A DNA stretch of 64,000 nt from the NCBI RefSeq assembly GCF_003846185.1, contig NZ_ML123034.1:2723332-2787331 (forward strand). The letters run 5' to 3'. Below are positions 43,347 through 50,662 of this stretch, one piece after another. The notes beneath the pieces were generated by a model. It searched no databases, was not told the origin of the DNA, and saw nothing but the letters and a program-made list of their open reading frames with translations. Made by a program: the position numbers and the translations under genes. Positions within the stretch are counted from its first letter, which is position 1, and the number at the start of each line of letters is the position of its first letter. This stretch comes from Streptomyces sp. ADI96-02. Lineage in GTDB: Bacteria > Actinomycetota > Actinomycetes > Streptomycetales > Streptomycetaceae.

Positions 43347-43736
43347 ATGACAGACTCCGCCGGCGACCACGCCGACACCATCACCGGCCTCGGCGTCATC
43401 CTCGGCAGCACCGACCCGGACGCCCTGATCACCTGGTACCGCGCCGCGCTGGAGCCGCTGGGGGCCCGCTGGGTAGGGCACATGCTGCTCGTCGGCCCCG
43501 GGGCGATCATCGGCTTCGACCGGCGCGACGACGTAGCGGACCGCGCCGCCGAACCGGGCCGGCAGCTGATCAACATCACCGTCCAGGACATCCGCACCGC
43601 CGAGAAGCACCTCGACTCCCTCGGGGTGACCTGGGTCCGGCGGGTCGAGGACACCGGGGGCGGCTGGCTCTTCTCCACGGTCGTGGACCCGGTGGGCAAC
43701 TACGTCCAGATCCTCCAGGGGCCGGGGGCGCCCTGA
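43347..43736 (+). CDS. VOC-family (glyoxalase/dioxygenase fold) protein
   Basis: The 129-residue protein has one pair of vicinal-oxygen-chelate beta-alpha-beta modules: ITGLGVILGSTDPDALITWYRAALEPLGARW and NITVQDIRTAEKHLDSLGVTWVRRVED, ending in the VVDPVGNYVQILQ strand that carries the usual metal-side Glu in enzymes but has Gln here. It may be a binding or resistance protein rather than a metalloenzyme. The ATG follows GAGAAGGG. Part of its 3' end is duplicated at 44490-44561, beyond the vapBC pair. Confidence 0.8.
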   Translation: MTDSAGDHADTITGLGVILGSTDPDALITWYRAALEPLGARWVGHMLLVGPGAIIGFDRRDDVADRAAEPGRQLINITVQDIRTAEKHLDSLGVTWVRRVEDTGGGWLFSTVVDPVGNYVQILQGPGAP

Positions 43737-43744
43737 ATCCCTCG
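43683..43744 (+). repeat. VOC 3' end, left copy of a direct repeat around vapBC
   Basis: The last codons of the VOC gene and a few bases beyond recur imperfectly at 44490-44561 (shared blocks GGGCA-CTACGTCCAG, CCAGGGGCCGGG, CCCTGAATC, CTCG). The vapBC pair lies exactly between. Confidence 0.75.
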
Positions 43745-43788
43745 TCATTTCCTCCGCGAACGCACCCTCCCGCAGCCCGCACCCCTCC

Positions 43789-43820
43789 ATTGATACATTC
43801 GATCATGTACATTGATACAT
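43789..43820 (+). promoter_or_regulatory. direct-repeat operator upstream of vapB
   Basis: ATTGATACAT occurs at 43789-43798 and 43811-43820, 22 bp apart, about two helix turns. The stretch is AT-rich compared with its surroundings and lies 28 bases before the vapB ATG, so it is a likely autoregulatory site for the VapBC complex and overlaps the promoter. Confidence 0.5.
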
Positions 43821-43847
43821 CCGAGTGTGCATACAGGAGGGTGGAGT

Positions 43848-44075
43848 ATGAGCCGTACGGTCATCGACCTCGACGACGAGGCGCTGGAAGCCGCCGCGAG
43901 AGAACTGGGCACCACGACAAAACGCGACACGATCAACACGGCGCTGCGCGAAATCGTCGAACGCAATCGACGTTTGCGTGCCCTGCACGAGTTGCAGGAG
44001 ATTGTCCAGGAGGGGGGCCTGGACACAGACCTTCTCCTCGACAAGCGCCGCTACCGAGGAGGCTCCGCGAAGTGA
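43848..44075 (+). CDS. VapB-type antitoxin
   Basis: The 75-residue protein matches short VapB antitoxins (VapB_antitoxin/DUF2191 type): an N-terminal strand TVIDLDDEALEAAARELGTTTKRDTINTALREIVERN, the ribbon-helix-helix DNA-binding part, and a C-terminal toxin-binding tail DLLLDKRRYRGG that fits into the VapC active site. ATG 43848 has AGGAGG upstream. Its stop overlaps the toxin GTG by four bases (GTGA). The direct repeats upstream are the probable operator. Confidence 0.88.
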   Translation: MSRTVIDLDDEALEAAARELGTTTKRDTINTALREIVERNRRLRALHELQEIVQEGGLDTDLLLDKRRYRGGSAK

Positions 44076-44479
44076 GTGTCGCCGACTACCTCATCGATAC
44101 GTCGGCACTCGCCCGCATCCTCCTGCGCCAGAGCACCGAGGAGTGGGACCGCCGTATCGGAGCGGGCCTCGTTGCTTTGTGCGACCTGACCGAGCTGGAG
44201 GTGCTCTATTCCGCCCGCTCCACCAAGGATCGCGAAAACGTCCGGGCGCGTTTGGCCATGTTCGCCTGGTGTCCGATGCCGGACGGCGTATTCCGGCGCG
44301 CCCGCACCGTGCAGGAACTGCTCACCACCAAGGGGGAGCATCGCTGCGCCGGCCCTGTGGACCTGTTGCTGGCCGCGGTCGCGGAGATGTCGGGCCTGAC
44401 TCTGCTCCACCATGACCGCGACTTCGAGACCATCGCCCGCGCCACCGGACAGCCCACCAGGATTCTGAACCTGAGGTGA
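44072..44479 (+). CDS. VapC-type PIN-domain ribonuclease toxin
   Basis: The 135-residue PIN toxin shows its metal-binding acids: Asp9 (YLIDTSAL), Glu41/Glu43 (LTELEVLY), Asp97 (GPVDLLLAA) and Asp115/Asp117 (HHDRDFE). It should cleave a specific RNA, usually a tRNA or the 23S rRNA loop. GTG 44072 overlaps the antitoxin stop and has GAGGAGG nine bases upstream. The sequence is clearly different from the PIN toxin at 1612, so the two pairs are not recent copies. Confidence 0.9.
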   Translation: MSVADYLIDTSALARILLRQSTEEWDRRIGAGLVALCDLTELEVLYSARSTKDRENVRARLAMFAWCPMPDGVFRRARTVQELLTTKGEHRCAGPVDLLLAAVAEMSGLTLLHHDRDFETIARATGQPTRILNLR

Positions 44480-44858
44480 CCGGACCACCGCGGACCCACT
44501 GGGCACCCACTGGGCAGCTACGTCCAGGCCCCCAGGGGCCGGGAGCCCCTGAATCACTCGCCCTCGTCCGTACGGCACCCGCAGGCGACGGCGAGTTTGT
44601 CGGGTCAGGCGGACGAGCGGGAGCACCGAGTGGCGACAGCGGCTGCGCGTCGCATCCGAACCCCTCGGTCAAGAACGGGGCGATCGACAGAGCCGTCGGC
44701 CGGAGCGGCGCGTGGTCCGCGAGGACCCTTGATGCAAGCCCCTCTTGCGTTCACCATGTCATCACGCGAACGAACAATGACATGAACCTCTGGGACGTGT
44801 TGCACTGATCGCCCCTGGGCCGCCCCAGCGGATCCGCACGAAAGAGCAGGTCAGATCG
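44480..44858 (+). other. 379-base region with a VOC 3'-end duplicate, no gene
   Basis: The region starts with a partial, imperfect copy (44490-44561) of the VOC gene's last 60 bases, including an extra 11-bp CCCACTGGGCA duplication. Beyond it I see no gene. It looks like debris from a tandem VOC copy or from the insertion that brought vapBC. Confidence 0.65.
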
Positions 44859-46253
44859 ATGAGTGAACGCTCCACCGAGGAACCGGACGCCCTGAGGCGA
44901 TCCGAGGCCGTGCAGAGATCTCTGGCGCGAGCCGAAGAGGTGGGACACCTGGGCGGCTTCATCACCCTTGTCGGCGAAGCCGCCGCCAAGGCCCCGGGCG
45001 GACCGGGCCCCCTGTCCGGCATGACCATAGCGGTCAAGGACAACATCCACGTCGCAGGGCTGCCCAACACGGCCGGCACTCCCGCCCTGCGGGACTTCGT
45101 GCCCGCCACCGACGCGCCGGCGGTGCGTCGGCTGCGTGACGCCGGCGCCGTCATCCTGGGCAAGGCCAACATGCACGAGCTGGCGCTCGGCGTCACCAGC
45201 AACAACCGAGCCTTCGGCCCGGTCCGCAACCCGTACGACACCGAGCGTTTCGCCGGTGGCAGCAGCGGAGGAGTCGCGTCGCTGATCGCGGCCGACGTGG
45301 TGCAGGCCGGACTCGGCACCGACACGGGCGGCTCGGTCCGCGTTCCCGCCGCCGTCACGGGCACCTGTGGATTCCGGCCCACCGTCGGCCGCTATCCCGG
45401 AGAAGGGGTGACGCCCCTGTCCGGCACCCGGGACACCATCGGCCCCATGGCACGCCGGGTCGCGCACCTGGCCCTGCTCGACGGGGTCCTCAGCGGTGAC
45501 GACGCCCCGGTGACCGCCCCTCCACCGAACTCGATCAGGCTGGGTGTGCCGACCGGTCACTTCACCGAGCGGCTTCAGGACGAGGTCGCCGCCCGGTGGG
45601 AGGCGACTCTGGGCAGCATCGCGGCGGCCGGGGTGGAACTGGTCCCGGTCGATGTCACCTCGTTCGTCGAACGCGAGTTCGAGATCGGTATGGCCATCGT
45701 GCTGTACGAGACCCGGGTGGAGTTGTCCTCCTACCTGACGAAGCACCGGCCCGAGATGGATCTCGCCTCTCTCGCGGCCCTCATCGCCAGCCCCGACGTG
45801 CGGGACGTCTTCGAGAACTGCGTCCTCGACGGAGCCCCCGGTCTGGTCTCCGAGGACGTCTACCGCGAGTGCCTGGCCCACCGGGAGCGGCTGCGCGCGG
45901 CATACGGGCGGACCTTCGCCGCACACGGCCTGGACGGCCTGGCCTTCCCGACCGTCCCGGCCACCGCGCTGGACCTGGCCACCTGCGACCAGGGCATGGT
46001 CCTGTGCGGAGAACCCGTCGACACCTTCGCCACCTTCATCCGCAACACCGGCCCCGCAAGCGTCATCGGCGCTCCCGGCCTGAGCATCCCGATGGGCCTG
46101 GCGTCGAACGGACTGCCGACGGGCCTTGAGATCGACGCCCCTGTCGGTGCCGACCGCGCACTGCTCGCCCTCGGGCTGGCCCTGGAGGAGATCTGCGGCC
46201 GGCCCGAGCACGCCGGTAACACCGTGGCGATCACCGGTGCCATACGTCCCTGA
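44859..46253 (+). CDS. amidase-signature family hydrolase
   Basis: The 464-residue amidase has the full Ser-cisSer-Lys triad: K60 in TIAVKDNIHV, S135/S136 in FAGGSSGGVAS and nucleophile S159 in GTDTGGSVRVPAA. The family hydrolyses amides (indoleacetamide, mandelamide, nicotinamide, aryl amides) and also includes GatA; there is no gatB or gatC beside it, so a catabolic or detoxifying amidase is likely. ATG 44859 has only a weak ribosome site (GAGCAGG). It is transcribed alone. Confidence 0.9.
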   Translation: MSERSTEEPDALRRSEAVQRSLARAEEVGHLGGFITLVGEAAAKAPGGPGPLSGMTIAVKDNIHVAGLPNTAGTPALRDFVPATDAPAVRRLRDAGAVILGKANMHELALGVTSNNRAFGPVRNPYDTERFAGGSSGGVASLIAADVVQAGLGTDTGGSVRVPAAVTGTCGFRPTVGRYPGEGVTPLSGTRDTIGPMARRVAHLALLDGVLSGDDAPVTAPPPNSIRLGVPTGHFTERLQDEVAARWEATLGSIAAAGVELVPVDVTSFVEREFEIGMAIVLYETRVELSSYLTKHRPEMDLASLAALIASPDVRDVFENCVLDGAPGLVSEDVYRECLAHRERLRAAYGRTFAAHGLDGLAFPTVPATALDLATCDQGMVLCGEPVDTFATFIRNTGPASVIGAPGLSIPMGLASNGLPTGLEIDAPVGADRALLALGLALEEICGRPEHAGNTVAITGAIRP

Positions 46254-46448
46254 TCGTCGACCGGCACCGAACCCGCTGCCTCTCCGGACAGCGGAACCGT
46301 CACGGCGCCACTCGGCTCATGCCTTCGCTGGACGCCATGCGCCGCGTCCGTGCGCCGGGGCCGGCCACGCCACCGGCCCCGGCGGCTGTTCGCCGACTGC
46401 TCCCCGTGCTCCGTACGGCGACCGGCCGGGCCCCGCCTCGCCCCCGAC

Positions 46449-46645
46449 TCACTTCCCGTACAGCGCCTCGACCTCCGCCACGAAGTCCACCGGAAGGACC
46501 GTGAACGTACGGATCGACTCCGCCCGCGAGACCAGTCCGTTCGCCTCGTCCGCGCGCAGCTCATCGTCGTGGATCAGGTCCGGCTCAGGGCGGCGATGAA
46601 CGAGCGGTTGTCGCCGACGACCATGCACCGGCTGACCAGGAGGTG
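46449..46645 (-). pseudogene. C-terminal remnant of a long-chain fatty-acid-CoA ligase
   Basis: Two pieces in different frames resemble the end of AMP-forming acyl-CoA synthetases of FadD15 type. Bases 46574-46645 encode LLVSRCMVVGDNRSFIAAL, like the conserved VVGDNRPFIAAL. Bases 46449-46575 encode LRADEANGLVSRAESIRTF, then TVLPVDF joined directly to VAEVEALYGK, where an intact enzyme has about 25 more residues. So there is at least one frameshift and one internal deletion, and everything before is missing. It lies just after the TetR gene and points to a lost fatty-acid activation gene. Confidence 0.75.
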
Positions 46646-46767
46646 GGCGGCCGTGGCCGACGCCCGGCAGAACGCGGGACAGCGGCGGTGCGGCGGTGCA
46701 GGGCGCGGAGGCCACGGGGGCAGGGGCGACGGGCGCGGCGGTGACAGGAGCGGCGGCGGTACGGCCC

Positions 46768-47409
46768 TTACGCCGGGGGCTGCCAGGGCCGGGCGTGCAT
46801 CAGGTTCTCCAGGCCCGCCCAGGCGAAGTTCATCAGCGTCGCCGCCGCCTCCTTGGCCGAGACGCCCGGCGTGTCGTTGGCCCAGCCCGCCAGCGCCTCC
46901 GCCGCGCCGACCAGCGCCTGCGCGAGGCCGGCCACGTCGCGGTCCGCCAGCGCCGGATCGCGGTGCGCGTCGCGGGCCGCGGCCCCGATCAGCCCGGTCA
47001 CGAAGGCGACGATCTCGTCCCGCATCACGACGACCTCGGAGGCGAACGGCTCGCCGTGCGTCCGCGCCTGCCGGTGCAGCACGGCCCAGCCGTCGGGGTT
47101 CTCGGCGGTGTGAGTGAAGAAGGCCCGCAGCCCCGACCAGAGTTGGCCGTCGGCGGACAGATCCGGTTCCACCCCGGCGCGCACCGCCGCCACCAGGGCC
47201 TGCGCCTCGCGCCGGATACAGGCGGTGAACAGCTCTTCCTTGGAGTTCAGGTACAGGTAGACCAGGGGCTTCGAGACGCCGGCCAGCTCGGCGATCTCGT
47301 CCATGGAGGCAGCCCGGTAGCCGCGCTGCCCGAAGGTCCGCACCGCGGCGTCCATCATCTGCCGCTCCCGCACGGCGCGTGGCATCCGCTTGTTCTTCAC
47401 AGCACCCAC
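46768..47409 (-). CDS. TetR-family transcriptional regulator
   Basis: The 213-residue protein has an N-terminal TetR helix-turn-helix, MMDAAVRTFGQRGYRAASMDEIAELAGVSKPLVYLYLNSKEELF, and an all-helical ligand domain. The arrangement resembles repressors of lipid or CoA-thioester catabolism, and the gene lies beside a fatty-acyl-CoA ligase remnant. It is a candidate for the protein that binds the CTGACG-N3-CGTCAG palindromes, but no such site lies next to this gene, so that link is only an inference. The GTG 47409 follows GGGGAGGA. Confidence 0.88.
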   Translation of the reverse strand: MGAVKNKRMPRAVRERQMMDAAVRTFGQRGYRAASMDEIAELAGVSKPLVYLYLNSKEELFTACIRREAQALVAAVRAGVEPDLSADGQLWSGLRAFFTHTAENPDGWAVLHRQARTHGEPFASEVVVMRDEIVAFVTGLIGAAARDAHRDPALADRDVAGLAQALVGAAEALAGWANDTPGVSAKEAAATLMNFAWAGLENLMHARPWQPPA

Positions 47410-47530
47410 GTCGCATTCCTCCCCGCCCCCGCCGCCCTGCTCCCCGGCCAGGGTACGGCGCTGGCCCGCTCCCCGTCGTACCGAGCGGTGCCGGGCGGGG
47501 TCGACCGATCCGGACAGGACCGGGCAGGGG

Positions 47531-47878
47531 TCAGCGGCCGGCTCCGGCCGGATCGTCCGCTCGGGCGGGATCGTCGGCTCCCGCCGAACTGTCGGCCCCG
47601 CCCGAACCGTCCGTCCCGCCCGAACCGTCCGCCCCGCCCGAACCGTCCGTCCCGCCCGGACCGTCGACCCCGCCCGGAGCGGCCGGCTCCGCGCGGCGGC
47701 GGGGGCCCAGCGGCCGGACGCCCCGCCGTACGGTGTCGACGTGCGCCACGCACTCCTCCTGCGACCCGGCGAACCCCTCCACCCGCCAGCCGGCCGGCGG
47801 GTAGCTGCCGACCGGCCAGAGCGCGTGCTGCTCCTCGTCGTTGACGACCACCTGATAGGCCGTCGCGTCGTCGCTCAT
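47531..47878 (-). CDS. orphan MbtH-like protein with Gly-rich tail
   Basis: The first 58 residues match the MbtH family, small chaperones that activate NRPS adenylation domains: VVVNDEEQHALWP, PPAGWRVEGF and SQEECVAHVDTV. The third signature, normally WTDMRPLSLR, reads RRGVRPLGPR, so conserved Trp and Ser are missing. The last 55 residues are a repeat of GGxDGSGG-type units, absent from normal MbtH proteins of about 70 residues. No NRPS gene lies in the window. AGGAGGAG precedes ATG 47878. It may serve NRPSs in trans or have a changed role. Confidence 0.75.
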   Translation of the reverse strand: MSDDATAYQVVVNDEEQHALWPVGSYPPAGWRVEGFAGSQEECVAHVDTVRRGVRPLGPRRRAEPAAPGGVDGPGGTDGSGGADGSGGTDGSGGADSSAGADDPARADDPAGAGR

Positions 47879-48376
47879 CGCTCTCCTCCTGCTCCTGTTC
47901 CTGCGCTCCTGCTCCTGCGCGCTGCTGTCGTTCGCTCACCGGGGGCGGCGACGGCGGTGACCGTCAAGGAGTGCCCGTTGAAATCGAAATGATCCTCGTG
48001 CGGGGCGGGAGGGGCGGAACGGACGGGACGGAACGGATGCGGTACAGCGATCGGGCCGGGTTCGGCCGCGGTGCCGTCGGGAACGGCGTCACGGCGCCGG
48101 GCACGGTCGCCGACAGGGCGTCAGAAGCATCGGCGGGGAAAGGGCAGGAGCGTTCCGGCATCCCCGCGGCCCCGACTCTCGGGCAACGGCCACGGTAGGA
48201 GCAGGAGGCAGGCCGAGTCAATGGTCTGGACCAGGCAGGACTGGCTCGAATCGGCCGGACCGGGCAGGGCGAAGCGGTACGGAACAGGGTGCGGACGGGG
48301 CCGAAAACGCCGAGCGCCCCCGGCTGCCCTCGGCGGGCGGAACGGGGGCGCTCGGCGTCGGCCGCGGGCCGCGCGG
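47879..48376. other. 498-base gap without a supported gene
   Basis: The gap between the MbtH-like start and the symporter stop contains the 48308-48357 terminator. A 75-codon open frame at 47971-48198 (plus strand) begins with ATG-free GTG-type sequence and is Gly/Arg-rich; it has no good ribosome site and I do not call it. The left part probably holds the MbtH promoter. Confidence 0.6.
48308..48357 (-). terminator. strong hairpin terminator after symporter gene
   Basis: A 15-bp perfect inverted repeat (48308-48322 and 48343-48357) with a 20-base loop lies 20 bases downstream of the symporter stop. Confidence 0.8.
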
Positions 48377-49783
48377 TCAGACGATGGCCGGAACCGCACC
48401 CTTCGGCTCCGCGCCCCGGATCCCGTCGCCGTCACTGTCACCGTCAACGTCGGCGGCCTCGGAGGAGCCGAAGGAGTCGATCGGGGAGGAGGAGGCCGAG
48501 TTGTACTTGTCGTGGTCCAGGATCTTCTCCCGGGCCGCGACGATGACCGGGACCAGCGCCTGGCCGGCCACGTTCGTGGCGGTGCGCATCATGTCCAGGA
48601 TCGGGTCGATGGCCATCAGCAGGCCGACGCCCTCCAGCGGCAGGCCCAGCGTGGACAGGGTGAGCGTCAGCATGACCGTCGCGCCGGTGAGACCGGCGGT
48701 GGCCGCCGAGCCGATCACCGAGACGAAGGCGATGAGCAGGTAGTCGCCGATGCCGAGCTGCACGTCGAAGATCTGCGCGATGAAGATCGCCGCCAGCGCC
48801 GGGTAGATCGCGGCGCAGCCGTCCATCTTCGTGGTCGCGCCGAAGGGCACGGCGAAGGAGGCGTACTCCTTCGGAACGCCGAGGCGCTCGGTGACCCGCT
48901 GGGTGACGGGCATGGTGCCGACCGAGGAGCGGGAGACGAAGGCCAGCTGGATCGCGGGCCAGGCGCCGCGGAAGAACTGGAGCGGGCTGACCTTGGCGAC
49001 CGTGGCCAGGAGCAGCGGGTAGACGCCGAACATCACCAGGGCGCAGCCGATGTAGACGTCGGCGGTGAAGGTCGCGTACTTGCCGATCAGGTCCCAGCCG
49101 TAGTCGGCGATGGCGTAGCCGATGAGGCCGACGGTACCGATCGGGGCGAGGCGGATGACCCACCACAGGGCCTTCTGGAGCAGTTCCAGGACCGCTTCGC
49201 TGAGCGTGAGGATCGGCTTGGCCTTCTCACCGAGCTGGAGCGCGGCGATACCGGCGACGGCGGCCATGAAGACGATCTGCAGGACGTTCAGCTCGGTGAA
49301 GGGCGTGATGACGTTGTCCGGGACGATGCCGGTCAGGAAGTCGATCCAGCTGCCCTTGGTCTCGGAGAGCGCGCCGTCCTTGGGCGTGAGGCCGGTGCCC
49401 GCGCCCGGGTTGGTGATCAGGCCGATCGCGAGGCCGATGGCGACCGCGATCAGCGAGGTGATCATGAACCAGAGCAGTGTGCGGGTGGCCAGCCGGGCGG
49501 CGTTGTTGACCTTGCGCAGGTTGGTGATGGACACCAGGATCGCGAAGAAGACCAGCGGTGCGACGGCCAGCTTGAGGAGCTGGACGAAGAGCGAGCCGAC
49601 CTTGTCCAGCGTGGTGACGAGCCAGCTGACGTCCTGGCTGCGGGCGAGCCAGCCGAGCAGCACGCCGAGGACGAGACCGGCGACGATCTGGGCCCAGAAC
49701 GGGACCTTGGGGATACGGAAGCCGGAGCCGGAGCCGTTGGGCTGCTCGGCCTCGGGGGCGGCGGACGCGGAGTTCGCGGACAC
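48377..49783 (-). CDS. DAACS-family cation symporter (GltP/DctA/TcyP type)
   Basis: The 468-residue transporter has eight membrane helices and two re-entrant loops. The family marks are visible: the Ser-rich loop AFVSRSSVGTMPVT, the PFGATTKMDGCAAIYPA helix-7 motif with its DG pair, and the late LDMMRTATNVAGQA substrate/cation site. Family members import glutamate, dicarboxylates or cystine with Na+ or H+. The GTG at 49783 is chosen because GGAG stands seven bases upstream; an ATG at 49807 has none. A Cys-rich leader peptide about 120 bases upstream suggests a sulphur amino acid such as cystine as substrate. The C-terminal 45 residues are acidic. Confidence 0.9.
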   Translation of the reverse strand: MSANSASAAPEAEQPNGSGSGFRIPKVPFWAQIVAGLVLGVLLGWLARSQDVSWLVTTLDKVGSLFVQLLKLAVAPLVFFAILVSITNLRKVNNAARLATRTLLWFMITSLIAVAIGLAIGLITNPGAGTGLTPKDGALSETKGSWIDFLTGIVPDNVITPFTELNVLQIVFMAAVAGIAALQLGEKAKPILTLSEAVLELLQKALWWVIRLAPIGTVGLIGYAIADYGWDLIGKYATFTADVYIGCALVMFGVYPLLLATVAKVSPLQFFRGAWPAIQLAFVSRSSVGTMPVTQRVTERLGVPKEYASFAVPFGATTKMDGCAAIYPALAAIFIAQIFDVQLGIGDYLLIAFVSVIGSAATAGLTGATVMLTLTLSTLGLPLEGVGLLMAIDPILDMMRTATNVAGQALVPVIVAAREKILDHDKYNSASSSPIDSFGSSEAADVDGDSDGDGIRGAEPKGAVPAIV

Positions 49784-49902
49784 GGACACACTCCAGTGAG
49801 GGCGCATCGGGACGTACGGGGGCAGCCGTACGGACGTGCGGTGGAACGGGACGGGGTCGCGGCGTCCGCGCCGGGGGGCGGCGCCGCTGCATGATTGCCG
49901 GA

Positions 49903-50010
49903 TCAGACGTTGCGGCGACAGACCGCGGACATACAGCGGCAGAGATCGACGTGCAGGCGCGCCACGAGCGGGATGCTCGCGGCATGGTCGGGGCGCACCG
50001 CTGTCTTCAT
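49903..50010 (-). CDS. Cys-containing regulatory leader peptide
   Basis: A 35-codon frame, ATG 50010 to TGA 49903, encodes a peptide with VRPDHAASIPLVARLHVDLC then RCMSAVCRRNV: an RLHVDLCRC core and three Cys in eight residues. Streptomycetes carry many such putative leader peptides with a (R)xHVDLxRxxSxxCR core upstream of sulphur genes, and in mycobacteria Cys-rich upstream frames attenuate transcription or translation according to cysteine supply. No good ribosome site is seen, so it may be leaderless. It lies 119 bases before the DAACS symporter, whose expression it may couple to cysteine level. Confidence 0.65.
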   Translation of the reverse strand: MKTAVRPDHAASIPLVARLHVDLCRCMSAVCRRNV

Positions 50011-50032
50011 GGCGAACACGTTAACACTTGAA

Positions 50033-50049
50033 CTTTGAGAACCTCAAAG
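50033..50049. promoter_or_regulatory. inverted-repeat operator candidate upstream of leader peptide
   Basis: CTTTGAG-AAC-CTCAAAG is a perfect 7-bp inverted repeat in the AT-rich promoter region, 23 bases before the leader peptide ATG. It may bind a repressor of the symporter transcript. Confidence 0.5.
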
Positions 50050-50127
50050 CCTTTCTTTGGCAGGGGAACCGCCCGAGAAGCCCTGGCGATCACCCCCGAC
50101 CACTCCGGATCACCCCGGAAACGCCGA

Positions 50128-50168
50128 AGACCCCCGTACGGGAGCGGCCTGCTCCGGTACGGGGGTCT
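50128..50168 (-). terminator. large hairpin terminator after DUF4229 gene
   Basis: A 12-bp perfect outer stem (50128-50139 and 50157-50168), a G-G mismatch, then a 5-bp inner stem with loop GGCCT. It separates the DUF4229 gene from the symporter promoter. Confidence 0.85.
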
Positions 50169-50226
50169 ATGGAGATTCGGTGTGCGCGAGGTGCGCGGTG
50201 TGAGGAAGCTTACGCGGCCCCTACGG

Positions 50227-50520
50227 CTACTGGACCGCGTCCTCGCGGGTGCGGTTGGCGTCGAGCCGGGCCTTGGTCCGGTCGACCGAGGAGATGATCT
50301 GGGCGGACATCTCGTCGCGCTGCTTGCGCAACAGCACATAGCTGAGCGGGGCGGAGAGGACGAGGCCGAGCAGGATCACCCAGACGAAGTTGGCGCCCGC
50401 GAGGCCGGACGGGATCAGCCCGAAGTGCACGGCGACGGCGGACACGAAGAAGCAGCCGATGAAGATCAACAGGCGCAACGTCGTGTACCGGATCGTTGCG
50501 CTCGGCTTGGCAGCGGACAC
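50227..50520 (-). CDS. DUF4229 small membrane protein
   Basis: The 97-residue protein has two membrane helices, LLIFIGCFFVSAVAVHFGL and FVWVILLGLVLSAPLSYVLL, followed by a charged tail RKQRDEMSAQIISSVDRTKARLDANR, the layout of DUF4229 proteins found beside the menaquinone genes in streptomycetes. No function is known. The GTG at 50520 is chosen because GAGAGG precedes it; the frame is open to 50598. It is the last leftward gene after mqnE, 142 bases apart. Confidence 0.75.
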   Translation of the reverse strand: MSAAKPSATIRYTTLRLLIFIGCFFVSAVAVHFGLIPSGLAGANFVWVILLGLVLSAPLSYVLLRKQRDEMSAQIISSVDRTKARLDANRTREDAVQ

Positions 50521-50662
50521 GGCCGGCCTCTCTTCCCATGGACTCTCGACGTCAACCTGCCCGTCCAGTGAAGCATGACCCGAATTCGCTCGGTTCACGG
50601 GGTTGCCGGGTCCGCCGGAAGGCCGCCGGCCGCACAGAGGACGGCCGGCGGCGCGTACGGCC

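Noticed and set aside
47971..48198. 75-codon plus-strand gene in the gap after the MbtH-like gene
   Set aside because: Weak start, Gly/Arg-rich composition and no recognisable features; it also runs into the region that should hold the promoter.
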